Positions 25,305-35,266 are shown, counted from the first letter of the stretch. The stretch is DNA of 64,000 bases from Planctomycetota bacterium (GCA_029781135.1 JAKOXH010000061.1:30948-94947), one strand, 5' to 3'. Translations and numbers: made by a program. The notes: generated by a model from the letters alone, not told the origin.

Positions 25305-28142
25305 ATGCGTTTGCTGAGCCGCTTTGGGAACACTTCCGTCGCATTATTCGTTGCCGTCGCCTGGTTGAACGGAAGCCCTCCGGCGACGTCGCGAGCCGCG
25401 GATTTGGATCAATTGCTACGCACGGCGGCCGAAAGTGCGGAATCGCACGCCGCTGCCGATAAATCGGATAAATCGGACAAGCCCACCGACGCGGCCACCA
25501 GCAAGACGAAAGAAGAAGGCGGCGGCGCCAAGAAGGATGAGGATACAGCGGCGAAGTCGGCCGCGAAACCCGCCGAGCCGCCTGCCGACAAACCGAAGCC
25601 CAAGTATCCGCCCTTCGCCGAACTATTGAAGGACGCCACGAAAAAGGAAGGCCTGGTCACGCTGTATCGCAAGGACGACACGATCTATGCGGAGATTGGG
25701 CCGCGGCAATTCGATCGCGATTACATCGTGCTGATCACAATTGCCCGCGGCATCGGCAAGATTCCGATCCTGGGTGGTTTTAGCTGGGGCTTTGGCGACG
25801 ATGCCGTGTGGCAGTTCCGCAAAGCGGGTGAGAACATCCAGCTCGTGCGTCGCAACGTGCGTTTCACGGCCGATAAAGGCAGTCCGACCGAGCGGGCCGT
25901 AAAGGTGGCCTACACCGATAGTGTGCTATTCAGCCTGCCGATTCGCACGATGAGCCCACAGGGTGCGTTCGTCGTTGATTTGACGCCGGTGTTCATGAGT
26001 GATTTGCCGCAGATTGGTTTCGTATTGCCGGGCTTTTCGTTTGCACCGAGTCGGTCGACATGGGCCGATTGGGATGTGTTGCCAAAGAACGTCGAACTCG
26101 ACGTAGCGGCGACCTACGCCTCGAGCGGCATGGAAAATATCGAATCGGTGCCCGATACGCGCGGCGTGACGGTCGACATCCATTATTCGATCAGTGAACT
26201 GCCGCAAACATCGTATCGGCCGCGCGTCGCGGATGACCGCGTCGGCTACTTCGTGACGGCGCTGAAGGACTTTTCCAAGAAGGAAGGTGACGATGACCGG
26301 TTCATTCGGTACATCAATCGTTGGAATTTGGAAAAGGCGGATCCGAGCGCGGAGAAGAGCACGCCGAAGGAACCGATCGTGTTTTGGCTCGAGAAGTCGA
26401 TTCCCTTCAAGTATCGCAAGCCGATTCACGACGGCATCGCGGAATGGAACAAGGCGTTCGAGAAGGCGGGATTTTACGACGCGATCGACGTGCGGCAGCA
26501 GCCGGACGATGCGCCGTGGGATCCGGGCGATATCCGTTATAACACATTTCGCTGGATGACAGCCGAGGCCGGCTTCGCGATGGGCCCGACGCGCGTGAAT
26601 CCGACGACCGGGCAAATATTGGATGCCGACATTATTTTTGACTCCGATTTCCTGCAAGTATGGAAGCAGGAGTACGAAACATTCACGCCCGCAAGCGTGG
26701 CGCTGCTTACGGGCGGGGCCATCAACTTGGAAGAACATCGCGCCGAAATGAAGCGGATGCCGGCCTACATGCACGAGATGCACGGCGCGAACTGCGCGTG
26801 CAACATGCTGGGCGGGATGTCGCGTCAGCTCGCGTTGGGGGCGTCCATCATGTCGTCGCGCAAGCGTAGCGATGCCGACATGGAAAAGCTAATCATGGAA
26901 GGGCTCAAGGAAGTGACCATGCATGAGGTGGGCCACACGTTGGGCCTGGCGCACAACTTCAAGGGCAGCACGCTCTATTCGCTGCAAGATATGAACAACG
27001 TGGAGAAGACGCGCGAGACCGGTCTAGGTGCATCGGTGATGGATTACAACGCGGTGAACATCATGCCTGAGGGCGCGACACAGGGCGATTATTTCTCCAC
27101 CACGATCGGGCCGTACGACATGTGGGCGATCGCCTACGGCTATACGCCTGCGAAGGGCGGGTCGCCGGATGCCGAGTTGGCGGAACTCAAGAAGATTGCA
27201 GCGCGCAGCGGCGAACCTGGTTTGGCTTATGGTTCCGATGAAGATACACGCGGCATCGACCCCGATCCGCACAGCATGCGGTTCGATATGACGAGTGATC
27301 TGGTCGAATACGCCAAGTCGCAGGCGAAATTGGTGGCTGAGAGTCTGGCGCATGTCATTGATGATGCGACGAAAGAGGGCGACGGCTATCAACGAGCCAG
27401 GCGGATGTTCGGCATTCTCTTGGCGCGCCATGGCGAAGTGATGTTCGACGCGTCGCGGTACATCGGCGGCATGTATGTGAGCCGCAGCCACCGCGGCGAC
27501 GCCAAGGCACCGAAGCCGCTGGAAGTAGTGCCGGCCGAACGGCAGCGGGCGGCACTCGGACTTTTGGAAGAGCAGGTGTTCAGCGACAAGCCGTTTAACT
27601 TCCCGCCCGATCTGTATAACCAATTGGCGGCTTCTCATTGGGACCACTGGGGTACGCAGGTTCCAGAGCGTGGCGATTACCCGGCGCACGAGGTAATTTT
27701 GCTGTGGCAGGATCGCATCCTCAGCAAGGTCATGTCGTCCCTGACATTGACGCGTTTGCACGATAGTGAATTGAAGGTCGCCGCCGATGCCGACGCGCTG
27801 ACGACCGCCGAACTGCTTGCGCGGCTGACCAAAGCCGTGTTTTCTGAGGTCGACAGCGTGAAAGATGGCGAATTCACAAATCGCAAGCCGGCCATTTCGA
27901 GCTTGCGGCGTAACTTGCAGCGATCGTACCTGCGGCGGTTGTCGCAGATTGCTTTGGGCGAGACGTCAGCTCCGGAAGACTGCGCGACGATTGCCTATGC
28001 CGAGTTGAGCGGGCTGAAGTCGCGCATCGATTCACTGGTGAACGGCCAGGCGAAACTGGACGCCTACTCGAAGGCACACTTGCAGGAGACCTCGGCGCGA
28101 ATCGCCAAGGTGCTCGACGCCAAGATGCTGGTTTCACCGTAG
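25305..28142 (+). CDS. Secreted zinc-dependent metalloprotease (DUF5117/DUF5118 type)
   Basis: 945 residues. Signal peptide at the N-terminus, then an Ala/Lys/Asp-rich stretch (residues about 40-100) and a large family-specific N-terminal region (FAELLKDATKKEGLVTLYRKDD). The metzincin site HEVGHTLGLAH begins at His540 and is followed by NFKGS and, further on, a candidate Met-turn (SVMDYNAVN). The length and order match the secreted 'zinc-dependent metalloprotease' family common in Bacteroidetes and planctomycetes. Expected to act outside the cytoplasm; substrate unknown. It stands alone with repeats on both sides. Confidence 0.88.
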   Translation: MRLLSRFGNTSVALFVAVAWLNGSPPATSRAADLDQLLRTAAESAESHAAADKSDKSDKPTDAATSKTKEEGGGAKKDEDTAAKSAAKPAEPPADKPKPKYPPFAELLKDATKKEGLVTLYRKDDTIYAEIGPRQFDRDYIVLITIARGIGKIPILGGFSWGFGDDAVWQFRKAGENIQLVRRNVRFTADKGSPTERAVKVAYTDSVLFSLPIRTMSPQGAFVVDLTPVFMSDLPQIGFVLPGFSFAPSRSTWADWDVLPKNVELDVAATYASSGMENIESVPDTRGVTVDIHYSISELPQTSYRPRVADDRVGYFVTALKDFSKKEGDDDRFIRYINRWNLEKADPSAEKSTPKEPIVFWLEKSIPFKYRKPIHDGIAEWNKAFEKAGFYDAIDVRQQPDDAPWDPGDIRYNTFRWMTAEAGFAMGPTRVNPTTGQILDADIIFDSDFLQVWKQEYETFTPASVALLTGGAINLEEHRAEMKRMPAYMHEMHGANCACNMLGGMSRQLALGASIMSSRKRSDADMEKLIMEGLKEVTMHEVGHTLGLAHNFKGSTLYSLQDMNNVEKTRETGLGASVMDYNAVNIMPEGATQGDYFSTTIGPYDMWAIAYGYTPAKGGSPDAELAELKKIAARSGEPGLAYGSDEDTRGIDPDPHSMRFDMTSDLVEYAKSQAKLVAESLAHVIDDATKEGDGYQRARRMFGILLARHGEVMFDASRYIGGMYVSRSHRGDAKAPKPLEVVPAERQRAALGLLEEQVFSDKPFNFPPDLYNQLAASHWDHWGTQVPERGDYPAHEVILLWQDRILSKVMSSLTLTRLHDSELKVAADADALTTAELLARLTKAVFSEVDSVKDGEFTNRKPAISSLRRNLQRSYLRRLSQIALGETSAPEDCATIAYAELSGLKSRIDSLVNGQAKLDAYSKAHLQETSARIAKVLDAKMLVSP

Positions 28143-28225
28143 TCGCTTGGTGACTATCCTAGAGGGTGGGGCTCGCGAGCGCGCTCCGCTGGCGCGTCGC
28201 GGCAAATCAGCAAATGCGACGCGGT

Positions 28226-28312
28226 GAACGAGCCTGTGGGAGGCGTCTCCGACGCCGATGACGCGATCCAGTGCAACGCAACTTCGGCCTCAGTGAGGCC
28301 TCCCACAATTAT
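28226..28312. repeat. Dispersed palindrome upstream of the kinase gene
   Basis: Arms TGTGGGAGGCGTCTCCGACG and GGCCTCAGTGAGGCCTCCCACA about 50 bases apart. It is the fullest intergenic copy of the family also found inside purM. A shorter GC hairpin precedes it near 28165-28200. Confidence 0.8.
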
Positions 28313-28350
28313 TTGCTGCGACGAGTCTTTTCACGACGCGAACATCGAAT

Positions 28351-29616
28351 ATGTCGGCAGGCGATGCTTCATCTCGTTCGGATGCGACGCCGCCGGCGAC
28401 GGCGACGGAACCACAACAAGGTGACATCACCGTCGTTTCTAGTGCGCCGCCGCATGAAGTTGGAATCGTTTCTGCGCTGTTGGATGCGCGTCAGCTCGGC
28501 CAGGCGCTCGAAGGTCAGCAACTCGACCACGTACTGCTGGAGAAGTTTGTCGGCGGCGGCGGAATGGGAGCCGTTTTCCGGGCGTGGGATACCGACTTGC
28601 ATCGCACGGTCGCCGTGAAGGTGCTGTCGGTGCGGCAGGCCGGCGACAGCGAGAGTGAACGGCGATTTCAAACCGAGGCTCGCTCGGCCGCACGGCTTGA
28701 CCATCCGAATATCGCCCGCGCCCACTATGTAGGTGAAGACCGCGGACTGCCGTACATCGTTTTTGAATACATCGAGGGCACGAATCTGCGCGACCTCGTG
28801 TATAGCGGCGGTCCGATGCAACTGGGGGACGCGTTAAATATCACGTTGCAGATTGCCGGGGCAATCACGCACGCCTGGGAACGCGAGGTGGTGCATCGCG
28901 ACATCAAACCCTCGAACATCATTCTTACACCCGATGGGTTGGCGAAACTTGTCGATATGGGGCTAGCGCGGCTGGAGCACATCGACCACACGGAAGATGA
29001 AAAAACAGCCACGGGCGTGACACTCGGCACATTCGACTACATCAGTCCTGAGCAGGCACGGAATCCGCGTGATGCGGACATCCGCAGTGACATTTATTCG
29101 TTGGGCTGTACGTTGTTTTTCATGCTGGCGGGGCGGCCGCCGTTCCCAGAGGGCACGGTCGTCGAAAAAATTCTGGCCCATCAAAGCGTGCTGCCGCCGG
29201 ATGTACGGGAGCTACGGCCCGACGTGCCGGAAGTGGTGGCGGGCGTATTATCCGCGATGCTGGCGAAGCGGCCAGAAGACCGGTTTCAGTCACCCGTGGA
29301 ATTGTCGGCGGCATTGACAAATGGCATTGAGCAGTTGGGGCTGTTGCCACCCGCCGCGGCGTTGCCGGCGTACGTCGGCGCGTGGTCGCCACCGACGCAG
29401 TGGCGTCGCCATTTGCCGTGGATTATTCCATATACCTTGCTGGGCGTGATCGTGCTCATACTGGCGATCATTTGGCGGCAACAAGTCGTGGAGCCTGAGT
29501 TTGTCGAGCCTTTCGCACCTTCGCGAAGCGGCCAGGTCGACGTCATAGAACAATCTGGTGCGGCCGGGACAATGGCTCCGCTGGTCAATGGGCCGAATAT
29601 CGGCGATAAAAAGTGA
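28351..29616 (+). CDS. Bacterial Ser/Thr protein kinase with C-terminal membrane anchor
   Basis: 421 residues. PknB-type kinase: glycine loop GGGGMGAVFRAW (68-79), ATP-lysine in VAVKVL (Lys90), catalytic HRDIKPSNI (182-190), DMG replacing DFG at 202-204, and an APE-like stretch in YISPEQARNPRD. The first 45 residues are unstructured. A single transmembrane helix (WIIPYTLLGVIVLILAIIW) lies near residue 380, with a short outside tail and no sensor domain. Its targets are unknown. Confidence 0.9.
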   Translation: MSAGDASSRSDATPPATATEPQQGDITVVSSAPPHEVGIVSALLDARQLGQALEGQQLDHVLLEKFVGGGGMGAVFRAWDTDLHRTVAVKVLSVRQAGDSESERRFQTEARSAARLDHPNIARAHYVGEDRGLPYIVFEYIEGTNLRDLVYSGGPMQLGDALNITLQIAGAITHAWEREVVHRDIKPSNIILTPDGLAKLVDMGLARLEHIDHTEDEKTATGVTLGTFDYISPEQARNPRDADIRSDIYSLGCTLFFMLAGRPPFPEGTVVEKILAHQSVLPPDVRELRPDVPEVVAGVLSAMLAKRPEDRFQSPVELSAALTNGIEQLGLLPPAAALPAYVGAWSPPTQWRRHLPWIIPYTLLGVIVLILAIIWRQQVVEPEFVEPFAPSRSGQVDVIEQSGAAGTMAPLVNGPNIGDKK

Positions 29617-29685
29617 CTATTCACGCAGCTATGCAAGCCGCGATGTCCGCTTTTTCTTGGCACTTCCTTGGTTGAAATCCGCACC

Positions 29686-31086
29686 ATGGCCAAGCCGTAC
29701 CGCACGAGCCCCACGTTAACGCGGGAGATGCCGCCCGGCATTCCATACATTATTGGAAATGAGGCAGCCGAGCGGTTCAGCTTTTACGGCATGAAGGCGA
29801 TTCTAGCGATCTTTATGACGAAGTATCTGTTGGATCGCGGTGGGGCGGCAAACTTCATGTCGGATACCGTCGCGAAGGAGTGGGTTCACTATTTCACTTG
29901 CGCCGTGTACGCGACGCCGGTACTTGGTGCGATTCTTTCGGATTGGCTGTTCGGGAAGTATCGAACAATCATCTGGCTATCGCTCTTCTATTGTGCGGGG
30001 CACGGCGTGCTCGCGCTCATCGACTCATCGGTGGCCCGTCAGATTGCGCCCCGGGTCTTGCTGGCGACGGGGTTGGCATTGATTTCGCTCGGTGCCGGGG
30101 GCATCAAGCCATGCGTATCGGCGCATGTGGGTGACCAATTTGGCGCGATGAACCAAGATTTACTCACGAAGATCTATGGTTGGTTTTATTTCTCCGTCAA
30201 CCTTGGATCGACGTTTTCCACCTTGCTGGTACCCGTGCTGCTTGATCGAGTTGGTCCCGGCTGGGCATTTGGGGTCCCCGGAATTTTGATGGCGATTGCC
30301 ACGTTTGTATTTTGGCTCGGCCGCCACAAGTTTGTTCATATACCTCCCTCGGGAACCGAGTTCTTTCGCGAGACGTTCAGTGCCGAAGGGGTTCGCGCCC
30401 TCGCCAACCTCGTGCCCCTTTACTTGTGCGTGATTATGTTTTGGTCGCTCTTCGATCAAACTTCCTCAGCGTGGGTGCTGCAGGCGGAACATATGAATCG
30501 AGTCGTTTGCGATTTTACGGTGGCGGGATACCAGTTGAAATGGGAAGCGCTGTCGTCGCAACTGCAGGCCGTGAACCCGATTCTCGTGATGGTCTTCATT
30601 CCGTTGTTTGCCTACGGCGTGTATCCGCTGCTGGGTCGATTCATCGACTTGACGCCGCTGCGCAAGATTTCGATTGGTCTGTTCATCACCGTCATTTCAT
30701 TTGCGATTCCGGCGTGGGTAGAGCAGCGAATTTCGGCCGGGGCGACGCCGCACGTTATTTGGCAGATTCTCGCCTACGTATTTATCACGATCGCCGAAGT
30801 GATGGTCTCGATCACGGCATTGGAATTCTCGTATACCCAGGCACCCCGGCAGATGAAGTCATTCATCATGTCGGTCTACCTGCTTTCCATTTCGTTAGGA
30901 AACTTGTTTACCGCATTGGTGAACAGTTGGATTGAGCTGCCGAACGGAAAGTCTCGATTAGAGGGGGCATCGTATTACTGGTTCTTCACGACCCTGATGT
31001 TCGTCACCGCTTGCACATTCCTTGTGTTTATGCGGTTTTACCGGGGGCAAACGTACATTCAAGGCACGGAATCGGCCCACTCATAA
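29686..31086 (+). CDS. POT-family proton-coupled oligopeptide transporter
   Basis: 466 residues, about 12-14 transmembrane helices. The POT signature ExxERFSFYG is seen as NEAAERFSFYGMKAIL in the first helix. ATG at 29686 is preferred over one six codons upstream because the sequence from MAKPYRTSP reads like the family start. It imports di- and tripeptides with protons. It is not obviously linked to the neighbours, although a protease gene lies two genes upstream. Confidence 0.9.
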   Translation: MAKPYRTSPTLTREMPPGIPYIIGNEAAERFSFYGMKAILAIFMTKYLLDRGGAANFMSDTVAKEWVHYFTCAVYATPVLGAILSDWLFGKYRTIIWLSLFYCAGHGVLALIDSSVARQIAPRVLLATGLALISLGAGGIKPCVSAHVGDQFGAMNQDLLTKIYGWFYFSVNLGSTFSTLLVPVLLDRVGPGWAFGVPGILMAIATFVFWLGRHKFVHIPPSGTEFFRETFSAEGVRALANLVPLYLCVIMFWSLFDQTSSAWVLQAEHMNRVVCDFTVAGYQLKWEALSSQLQAVNPILVMVFIPLFAYGVYPLLGRFIDLTPLRKISIGLFITVISFAIPAWVEQRISAGATPHVIWQILAYVFITIAEVMVSITALEFSYTQAPRQMKSFIMSVYLLSISLGNLFTALVNSWIELPNGKSRLEGASYYWFFTTLMFVTACTFLVFMRFYRGQTYIQGTESAHS

Positions 31087-31355
31087 CGAGCGGTAGAACC
31101 GGTATCGCCGACCGGAGTCTCAAGCCAACAGCGCGATAGCTCGCAACAGGCATGGATCGGCGGCAATGGCGGAACACCGGCCCTTTGGGGGCCTTGCTTG
31201 ACAAGTGGACGATGGCTTGGTTATTAGTTATCGAATGGAGCGTTGTTGCCAACGCTATGCACCCTATTGCCCGTCGCCGCTGGAAAGTCGCGGCGCGGGC
31301 CCAGAAACATCCCACCCTGGACTTTCCGCTCGCACCCACACATTGAGGTCTAGCA
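31087..31355. other. Spacer without supported gene
   Basis: A 269-base spacer between the peptide transporter and the mono-heme protein. Inspected in both directions; only short open frames without family character are seen. Confidence 0.5.
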
Positions 31356-31811
31356 ATGCGCTATCGTTATTTGGTAATCGCCGCGGCGATGCTTGTTGTT
31401 GCCGGAATTTCTCAACCGGCGATGGCAATCAAGAATTTCTGTGACGTATTCAAGAAGGAGTGCTTGGATAACAATTCGAACAAGGAGTTCGTCGCCGAGG
31501 TGACGAAGGAAAAGAACAACGCTTGTTTAATTTGTCATCAGGGAAAGAAGCGTAAAAACAAGAACGCATTCGGCGCGCAACTAAGCAAACTCCTCGACAA
31601 GAAGAAGGATGCCAAGGATACGGAGAAAATCTCCGCCGCGATCAAGAAGGTGTTGGCCATGCACGTCGACCCGAAAGACGACAAGAGCGAAACCTACGCG
31701 GATCGTTTGAAGGCTGGCAAATGGCCTGTTGGCACGCTGGAAGAACTTAAGAAGGAACCCAAGGGTTCGAAGGATTCCGGAGACACGGAAAAGAAAGAGA
31801 AGGAAGAATAG
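31356..31811 (+). CDS. Small secreted mono-heme cytochrome-like protein
   Basis: 151 residues. Signal peptide (MRYRYLVIAAAMLVVAGISQPAMA), then one CLICH heme-binding motif near residue 67 followed by a basic QGKKRKNKNAFG. The C-terminal 40 residues are Lys/Glu/Asp-rich. A distal methionine is possible (VLAMHV). No close family recognised. The nitrogen-respiration island starts about 2 kb further on, so a link with periplasmic electron transfer is possible but unproven. Confidence 0.75.
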   Translation: MRYRYLVIAAAMLVVAGISQPAMAIKNFCDVFKKECLDNNSNKEFVAEVTKEKNNACLICHQGKKRKNKNAFGAQLSKLLDKKKDAKDTEKISAAIKKVLAMHVDPKDDKSETYADRLKAGKWPVGTLEELKKEPKGSKDSGDTEKKEKEE

Positions 31812-31897
31812 ACCGAGCGACTTAATCGTTGCGATACGCGTGAGGCCGGCAGGTGTCGTTTAACAGCGATTCCGTGCCGGCCTTGTCGTTTTGACAA

Positions 31898-32851
31898 TTA
31901 AGAGACTTCGAGTCGGATCTTGGTTTCAAACGACTCGCCCGGTTGCAGCAATTGTAGGCCGGTTTCATGACCTTCGGCAGCCAGCCGGATCGCATCGGGT
32001 ACGCACGTGTAGGGCTCCATGCAAATCGCCTCGCGATGGCCTGGGGTATAGACGACGCATTGGGTGAACGACGTGTCAAAGACTTGTGAAAAGGTCCGAT
32101 CCGTCGTTGGATCGAGCAATTGCGTATGAATGGTGCCGTCTGTTGATGGCAGCAGTTTGGTGAACACTGTATCGAATTGACTGTCCTTCAACGCTTGTCC
32201 GCGCTTTAGCTGTTGCAGATGGGCGGGGACCGGCAATACTCGACCCGTCGGAATCATGTTTTCTAGCTCCCAATAAGCCTCCGCCGGCACTGTTACAATG
32301 GTATCTGCCACATTGCTACCATTCGATAGCGGCAGACGAAAATAGGTATGCGTTGCGAAACCGCATGGCAATATGCTGTCGCCCGGATTGTCATAGCGAA
32401 TTTCGCTAATTAGTTTTGCACCCTTCACTTCATACGATACGCGAATGCGAAAGTCGGCCGGCCAGACCTTCCAAATCGTCGGATCATCGACGGACGCGTG
32501 AAACTCGCCCACGACTCGCGCTGGTTGTTGTTCGACCAATCGCCACGGCCGATTGATGACGAAACCGTGGATGGCGTTGCCGAGGCCATCACCCGGTTCC
32601 AGTTCGTACTCGCGCCCGTTAAATTCATACTTCGCGCCGCCAATGCGGCCGCCGAACGGAAATAGCAGCGGAATTCCGCTCGCCGATGGCCGCCCGCCGA
32701 CGGCTGCGAAATCGGCGGCGGCCCACAACATCTCCCGAAGTCCTTCCGCCAGCATCGGCCGCCAACTGAAACAGTTAAATCCCAAACTGACCATCACGCG
32801 GGCGCTTGCTCCGCTCGCTTTATCCTTGATTTCAATGATCTGGTTGCTCAT
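31898..32851 (-). CDS. Aldose 1-epimerase-like protein
   Basis: 317 residues. The galactose mutarotase fold is seen in SGIPLLFPFGGRI, the conserved NAIHGFVINRPW with the first catalytic-type His, and HTYFRL with the second. A C-terminal Glu in the family position may be in ICMEPYT. ATG at 32851 matches the family start; an ATG 24 codons upstream is less likely. Sugar substrate unknown. Confidence 0.87.
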   Translation of the reverse strand: MSNQIIEIKDKASGASARVMVSLGFNCFSWRPMLAEGLREMLWAAADFAAVGGRPSASGIPLLFPFGGRIGGAKYEFNGREYELEPGDGLGNAIHGFVINRPWRLVEQQPARVVGEFHASVDDPTIWKVWPADFRIRVSYEVKGAKLISEIRYDNPGDSILPCGFATHTYFRLPLSNGSNVADTIVTVPAEAYWELENMIPTGRVLPVPAHLQQLKRGQALKDSQFDTVFTKLLPSTDGTIHTQLLDPTTDRTFSQVFDTSFTQCVVYTPGHREAICMEPYTCVPDAIRLAAEGHETGLQLLQPGESFETKIRLEVS

Positions 32852-32956
32852 AGCACGATTCGTCCTGATGTCCGTTGTCGGTAGTCTGCTCGTCGTTGTA
32901 GAATAACGTGTGGTATCTGACAACCGGTCATATGTGACCGTGAAACCACAATTGTC

Positions 32957-33030
32957 GGGCGATTAGCTCAGTTGGTTAGAGCGTCTGGTTTACACCCAGA
33001 AGGTCGCAGGTTCGAGTCCTGCATCGCCCA
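32957..33030 (+). tRNA. tRNA-Val (anticodon TAC)
   Basis: A 74-base cloverleaf: acceptor GGGCGAT pairs with ATCGCCC, D arm GCTCAGTTGGTTAGAGC, anticodon stem TCTGG/CCAGA around loop TTTACAC, and the GGTTCGAGTCC T arm. Discriminator A; CCA is not encoded. Reads GUA and other GUN codons for valine. Confidence 0.97.
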
Positions 33031-33073
33031 CTCCGGGCCCCATCCGTAATTACTGAAGGGAGTGTTTTTTTGT
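33029..33073 (+). terminator. Possible terminator after tRNA-Val
   Basis: CACTCC just after the tRNA can pair with GGGAGTG, which is followed directly by TTTTTTT. The stem is short and the loop long (about 25 bases), so it is a moderate candidate. Confidence 0.5.
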
Positions 33074-33452
33074 ACATTCGGGCATTTCGCACTTAAACCC
33101 GAGCATACGCGGGTGCGAGGAGAGAGTGTGGGAGCATATCCAAGTCCGTAAGAACGGGTAAGCGTCGATTCCCAGTTAGACCGTGAGGCTGCATTCGGCG
33201 CTGAGACCGCCAAGCCCCGACAAAGCGACTCGGATCACCCCCTCCTGCTGGAGGAGCACGTTTGCCGAGCATGCAACTGCCTTTGGCGATTGTTAAGGAC
33301 CTTAGATCTCCGATTCGAAATTTCGGAAAACTGGATCGGGAAGTATTTTTGTCTCTTGTAATGTTCGAGAGCGCGCGCCTAGACTAAGCGGAAATTGCGA
33401 TTCTGAAATTGAATCGGTTCCTTAGTTCTTGAGCAGGATGCAGTAGGCGGAA
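33074..33452. other. Gene-free leader of the Rieske/cytochrome b unit
   Basis: No gene seen. A CTCCTGCTGGAGGAG hairpin lies near 33240. At 33345-33362 a TTTTTGTCTCTTGTAA stretch resembles, weakly, the shared motif upstream of narC and the porin gene. Confidence 0.45.
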
Positions 33453-34055
33453 GTGGGCCCAGCGGATACAACGGGATCACCGGACCGACGTGAGTTCTTG
33501 GCGGGAAGCACGGTGGCCGCAACAGCGATGGCGGGCGGATTAGTCGCCGGTTACGGAATGTTCTTGCGCTGTGCGGGTCAGTATCTATACCCCAAGGACG
33601 AGGGGTCGGCGTGGATGTTCCTGGCCGGCGCCGCTGAATTGGCACCGGGACAGGCACGGACGTTTCAATCGCCCACCGGTATCGCCGTGGTTCTCACCCG
33701 CAAGGCGCACGCGCCGGGGGACGTGCCGAAGGCAGAAGATTTCATCGCCTTGTCGAGCGTGTGCCCACATCTGGGCTGTCGCGTTCATTGGGAGTCGCAG
33801 AATAATCGGTTTTTCTGTCCCTGCCACTTGGGCGCGTTTGATCCGGAGGGCAAGCCGACGGGTGGGCCGCCGCTCGCCGCGAATCAGTCGCTGCCCGAAT
33901 ATCCGCTCAAGATCGAAGGCGGACTACTCTATATCTACATGCCGGCGCAGAAGATCGATCAGGCGACGTATCGAGTGGCCGCGGCCGATGGTGGGCAACC
34001 ATCATCGCCAAGCGTAGGAGTACCGTCGGGTGACGCAGGAGGGGAGGTGGCATGA
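33453..34055 (+). CDS. Rieske iron-sulfur protein
   Basis: 200 residues from a GTG start. A Tat-like RREFLAGSTVAATAMAGGLVAGYG gives the N-terminal anchor. The Rieske [2Fe-2S] site is complete: CPHLGC and CPCHLGAFD. It belongs to a bc1/b6f-type quinol oxidase; electrons go from the quinol to the cluster and on to cytochrome c. Its stop overlaps the cytochrome b start (ATGA), so they are translated together. There is no separate cytochrome c1 gene; the octaheme protein downstream may take its place. Confidence 0.92.
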   Translation: MGPADTTGSPDRREFLAGSTVAATAMAGGLVAGYGMFLRCAGQYLYPKDEGSAWMFLAGAAELAPGQARTFQSPTGIAVVLTRKAHAPGDVPKAEDFIALSSVCPHLGCRVHWESQNNRFFCPCHLGAFDPEGKPTGGPPLAANQSLPEYPLKIEGGLLYIYMPAQKIDQATYRVAAADGGQPSSPSVGVPSGDAGGEVA

Positions 34056-35101
34056 GCGCGCTGGCGAAATGGTTTGGCGAGCGCGTGCCGATCGACGGGG
34101 ACACGCTCCGCGAACTCACGAACGAGCCGGTACCGTACCACATGAAACGGTGGTGGTTCTGCCTGGGGGGAACGCCGGCGTATCTCTTTCTCGTGCAAAT
34201 TTTCACGGGTATTCTGCTGGCGATTTACTACCAGCCCTCGGCGACGACCGCATACGAGTCGGTCGATCATATCACGAATCATGTGGCGCTGGGCTGGTAT
34301 TTCCGCAGTTTGCACAAGTGGGCGGCCACGCTCATGATCGCCGCCGTCATTTTGCACCAGATGCGGGTGTATTTCACAGGGGCGTATCGTCGGCCGCGCG
34401 AGCTGAACTGGGTGCTCGGCATGGGCCTCTTGCTGACGACGCTTGGCATTGGCTTTACGGGGTACAGCCTGGTGTTCGAACAGTTGAGTTATTGGGGCGC
34501 GACGGTCGGGGCGGGAATTGCCAATCGCGTGCCGATAATCGGCACTTGGGGCAAGCACCTGCTACTGGCGGGCGACCAATACAACGCCGATACGTTGCCG
34601 CGGTTCTTCATTTTGCACGTGGCGATCTTGCCGGGTACCGTGATGATCCTGTTGGCGATGCACATCACGCTCATTCGCTTACACGGCGTGTCGGAACTTG
34701 AACCAGTTAGCGACAATTCGGAAGAGAAGCGGCACTTCGATTTCTTTCCCGATCATTTTTACACCGAGATCATCATGGGCCTGTTGCTCATGATCGTGCT
34801 CAGCGTGTTGGCGACATTGTTGCCGGCGACAATGGGGGCGAAGGCCGATCCACTCACCACGCCGGAGGTCATCAAGCCCGAATGGTTCTTCTATGTCACG
34901 TTCCGTTGGCTCAAATTATTTGGGCCGACGTTCGCGATCTTGAGCATGGGCTTCATCGTGTTCACGATGATCGTTTGGCCGTGGGTGGATCGGGCGTTGC
35001 GGCGCTGGACGGGCTGGGAAGAGATCAGCGTGTATGTCGGCATCGTCGCCACGCTGATGCTCGTTGGCCTGACCGTGTGGGAAGGGGCCGTGGCCCATTA
35101 A
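34052..35101 (+). CDS. Cytochrome b of a Rieske/cytochrome b complex
   Basis: 349 residues, with cytochrome b6 and subunit IV joined in one chain and about eight helices. The heme b ligands are seen in LHKW, LHQMRV, LHVAI and HITLIRLHG. The Qo-site motif is PEWF (KPEWFFYVTFR), a variant of PEWY. The quinol-oxidising core of the complex with the preceding Rieske protein. A 165-base gap without a supported gene follows before the octaheme gene. Confidence 0.93.
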   Translation: MSALAKWFGERVPIDGDTLRELTNEPVPYHMKRWWFCLGGTPAYLFLVQIFTGILLAIYYQPSATTAYESVDHITNHVALGWYFRSLHKWAATLMIAAVILHQMRVYFTGAYRRPRELNWVLGMGLLLTTLGIGFTGYSLVFEQLSYWGATVGAGIANRVPIIGTWGKHLLLAGDQYNADTLPRFFILHVAILPGTVMILLAMHITLIRLHGVSELEPVSDNSEEKRHFDFFPDHFYTEIIMGLLLMIVLSVLATLLPATMGAKADPLTTPEVIKPEWFFYVTFRWLKLFGPTFAILSMGFIVFTMIVWPWVDRALRRWTGWEEISVYVGIVATLMLVGLTVWEGAVAH

Positions 35102-35266
35102 CGACCAAGGAGAAGCGCAGTCCATGAACGGGGCACAAACACTTATGAGGCACGAGTTGCTAAGTGCGAGTAGCGAGACTCTAGCGCCTCGCAATTCGCG
35201 CCTGATGCCGTTGTCACTAACACTATTTCATATTCCATCCGCACATTTTGACTTCCTGAAACGGCG

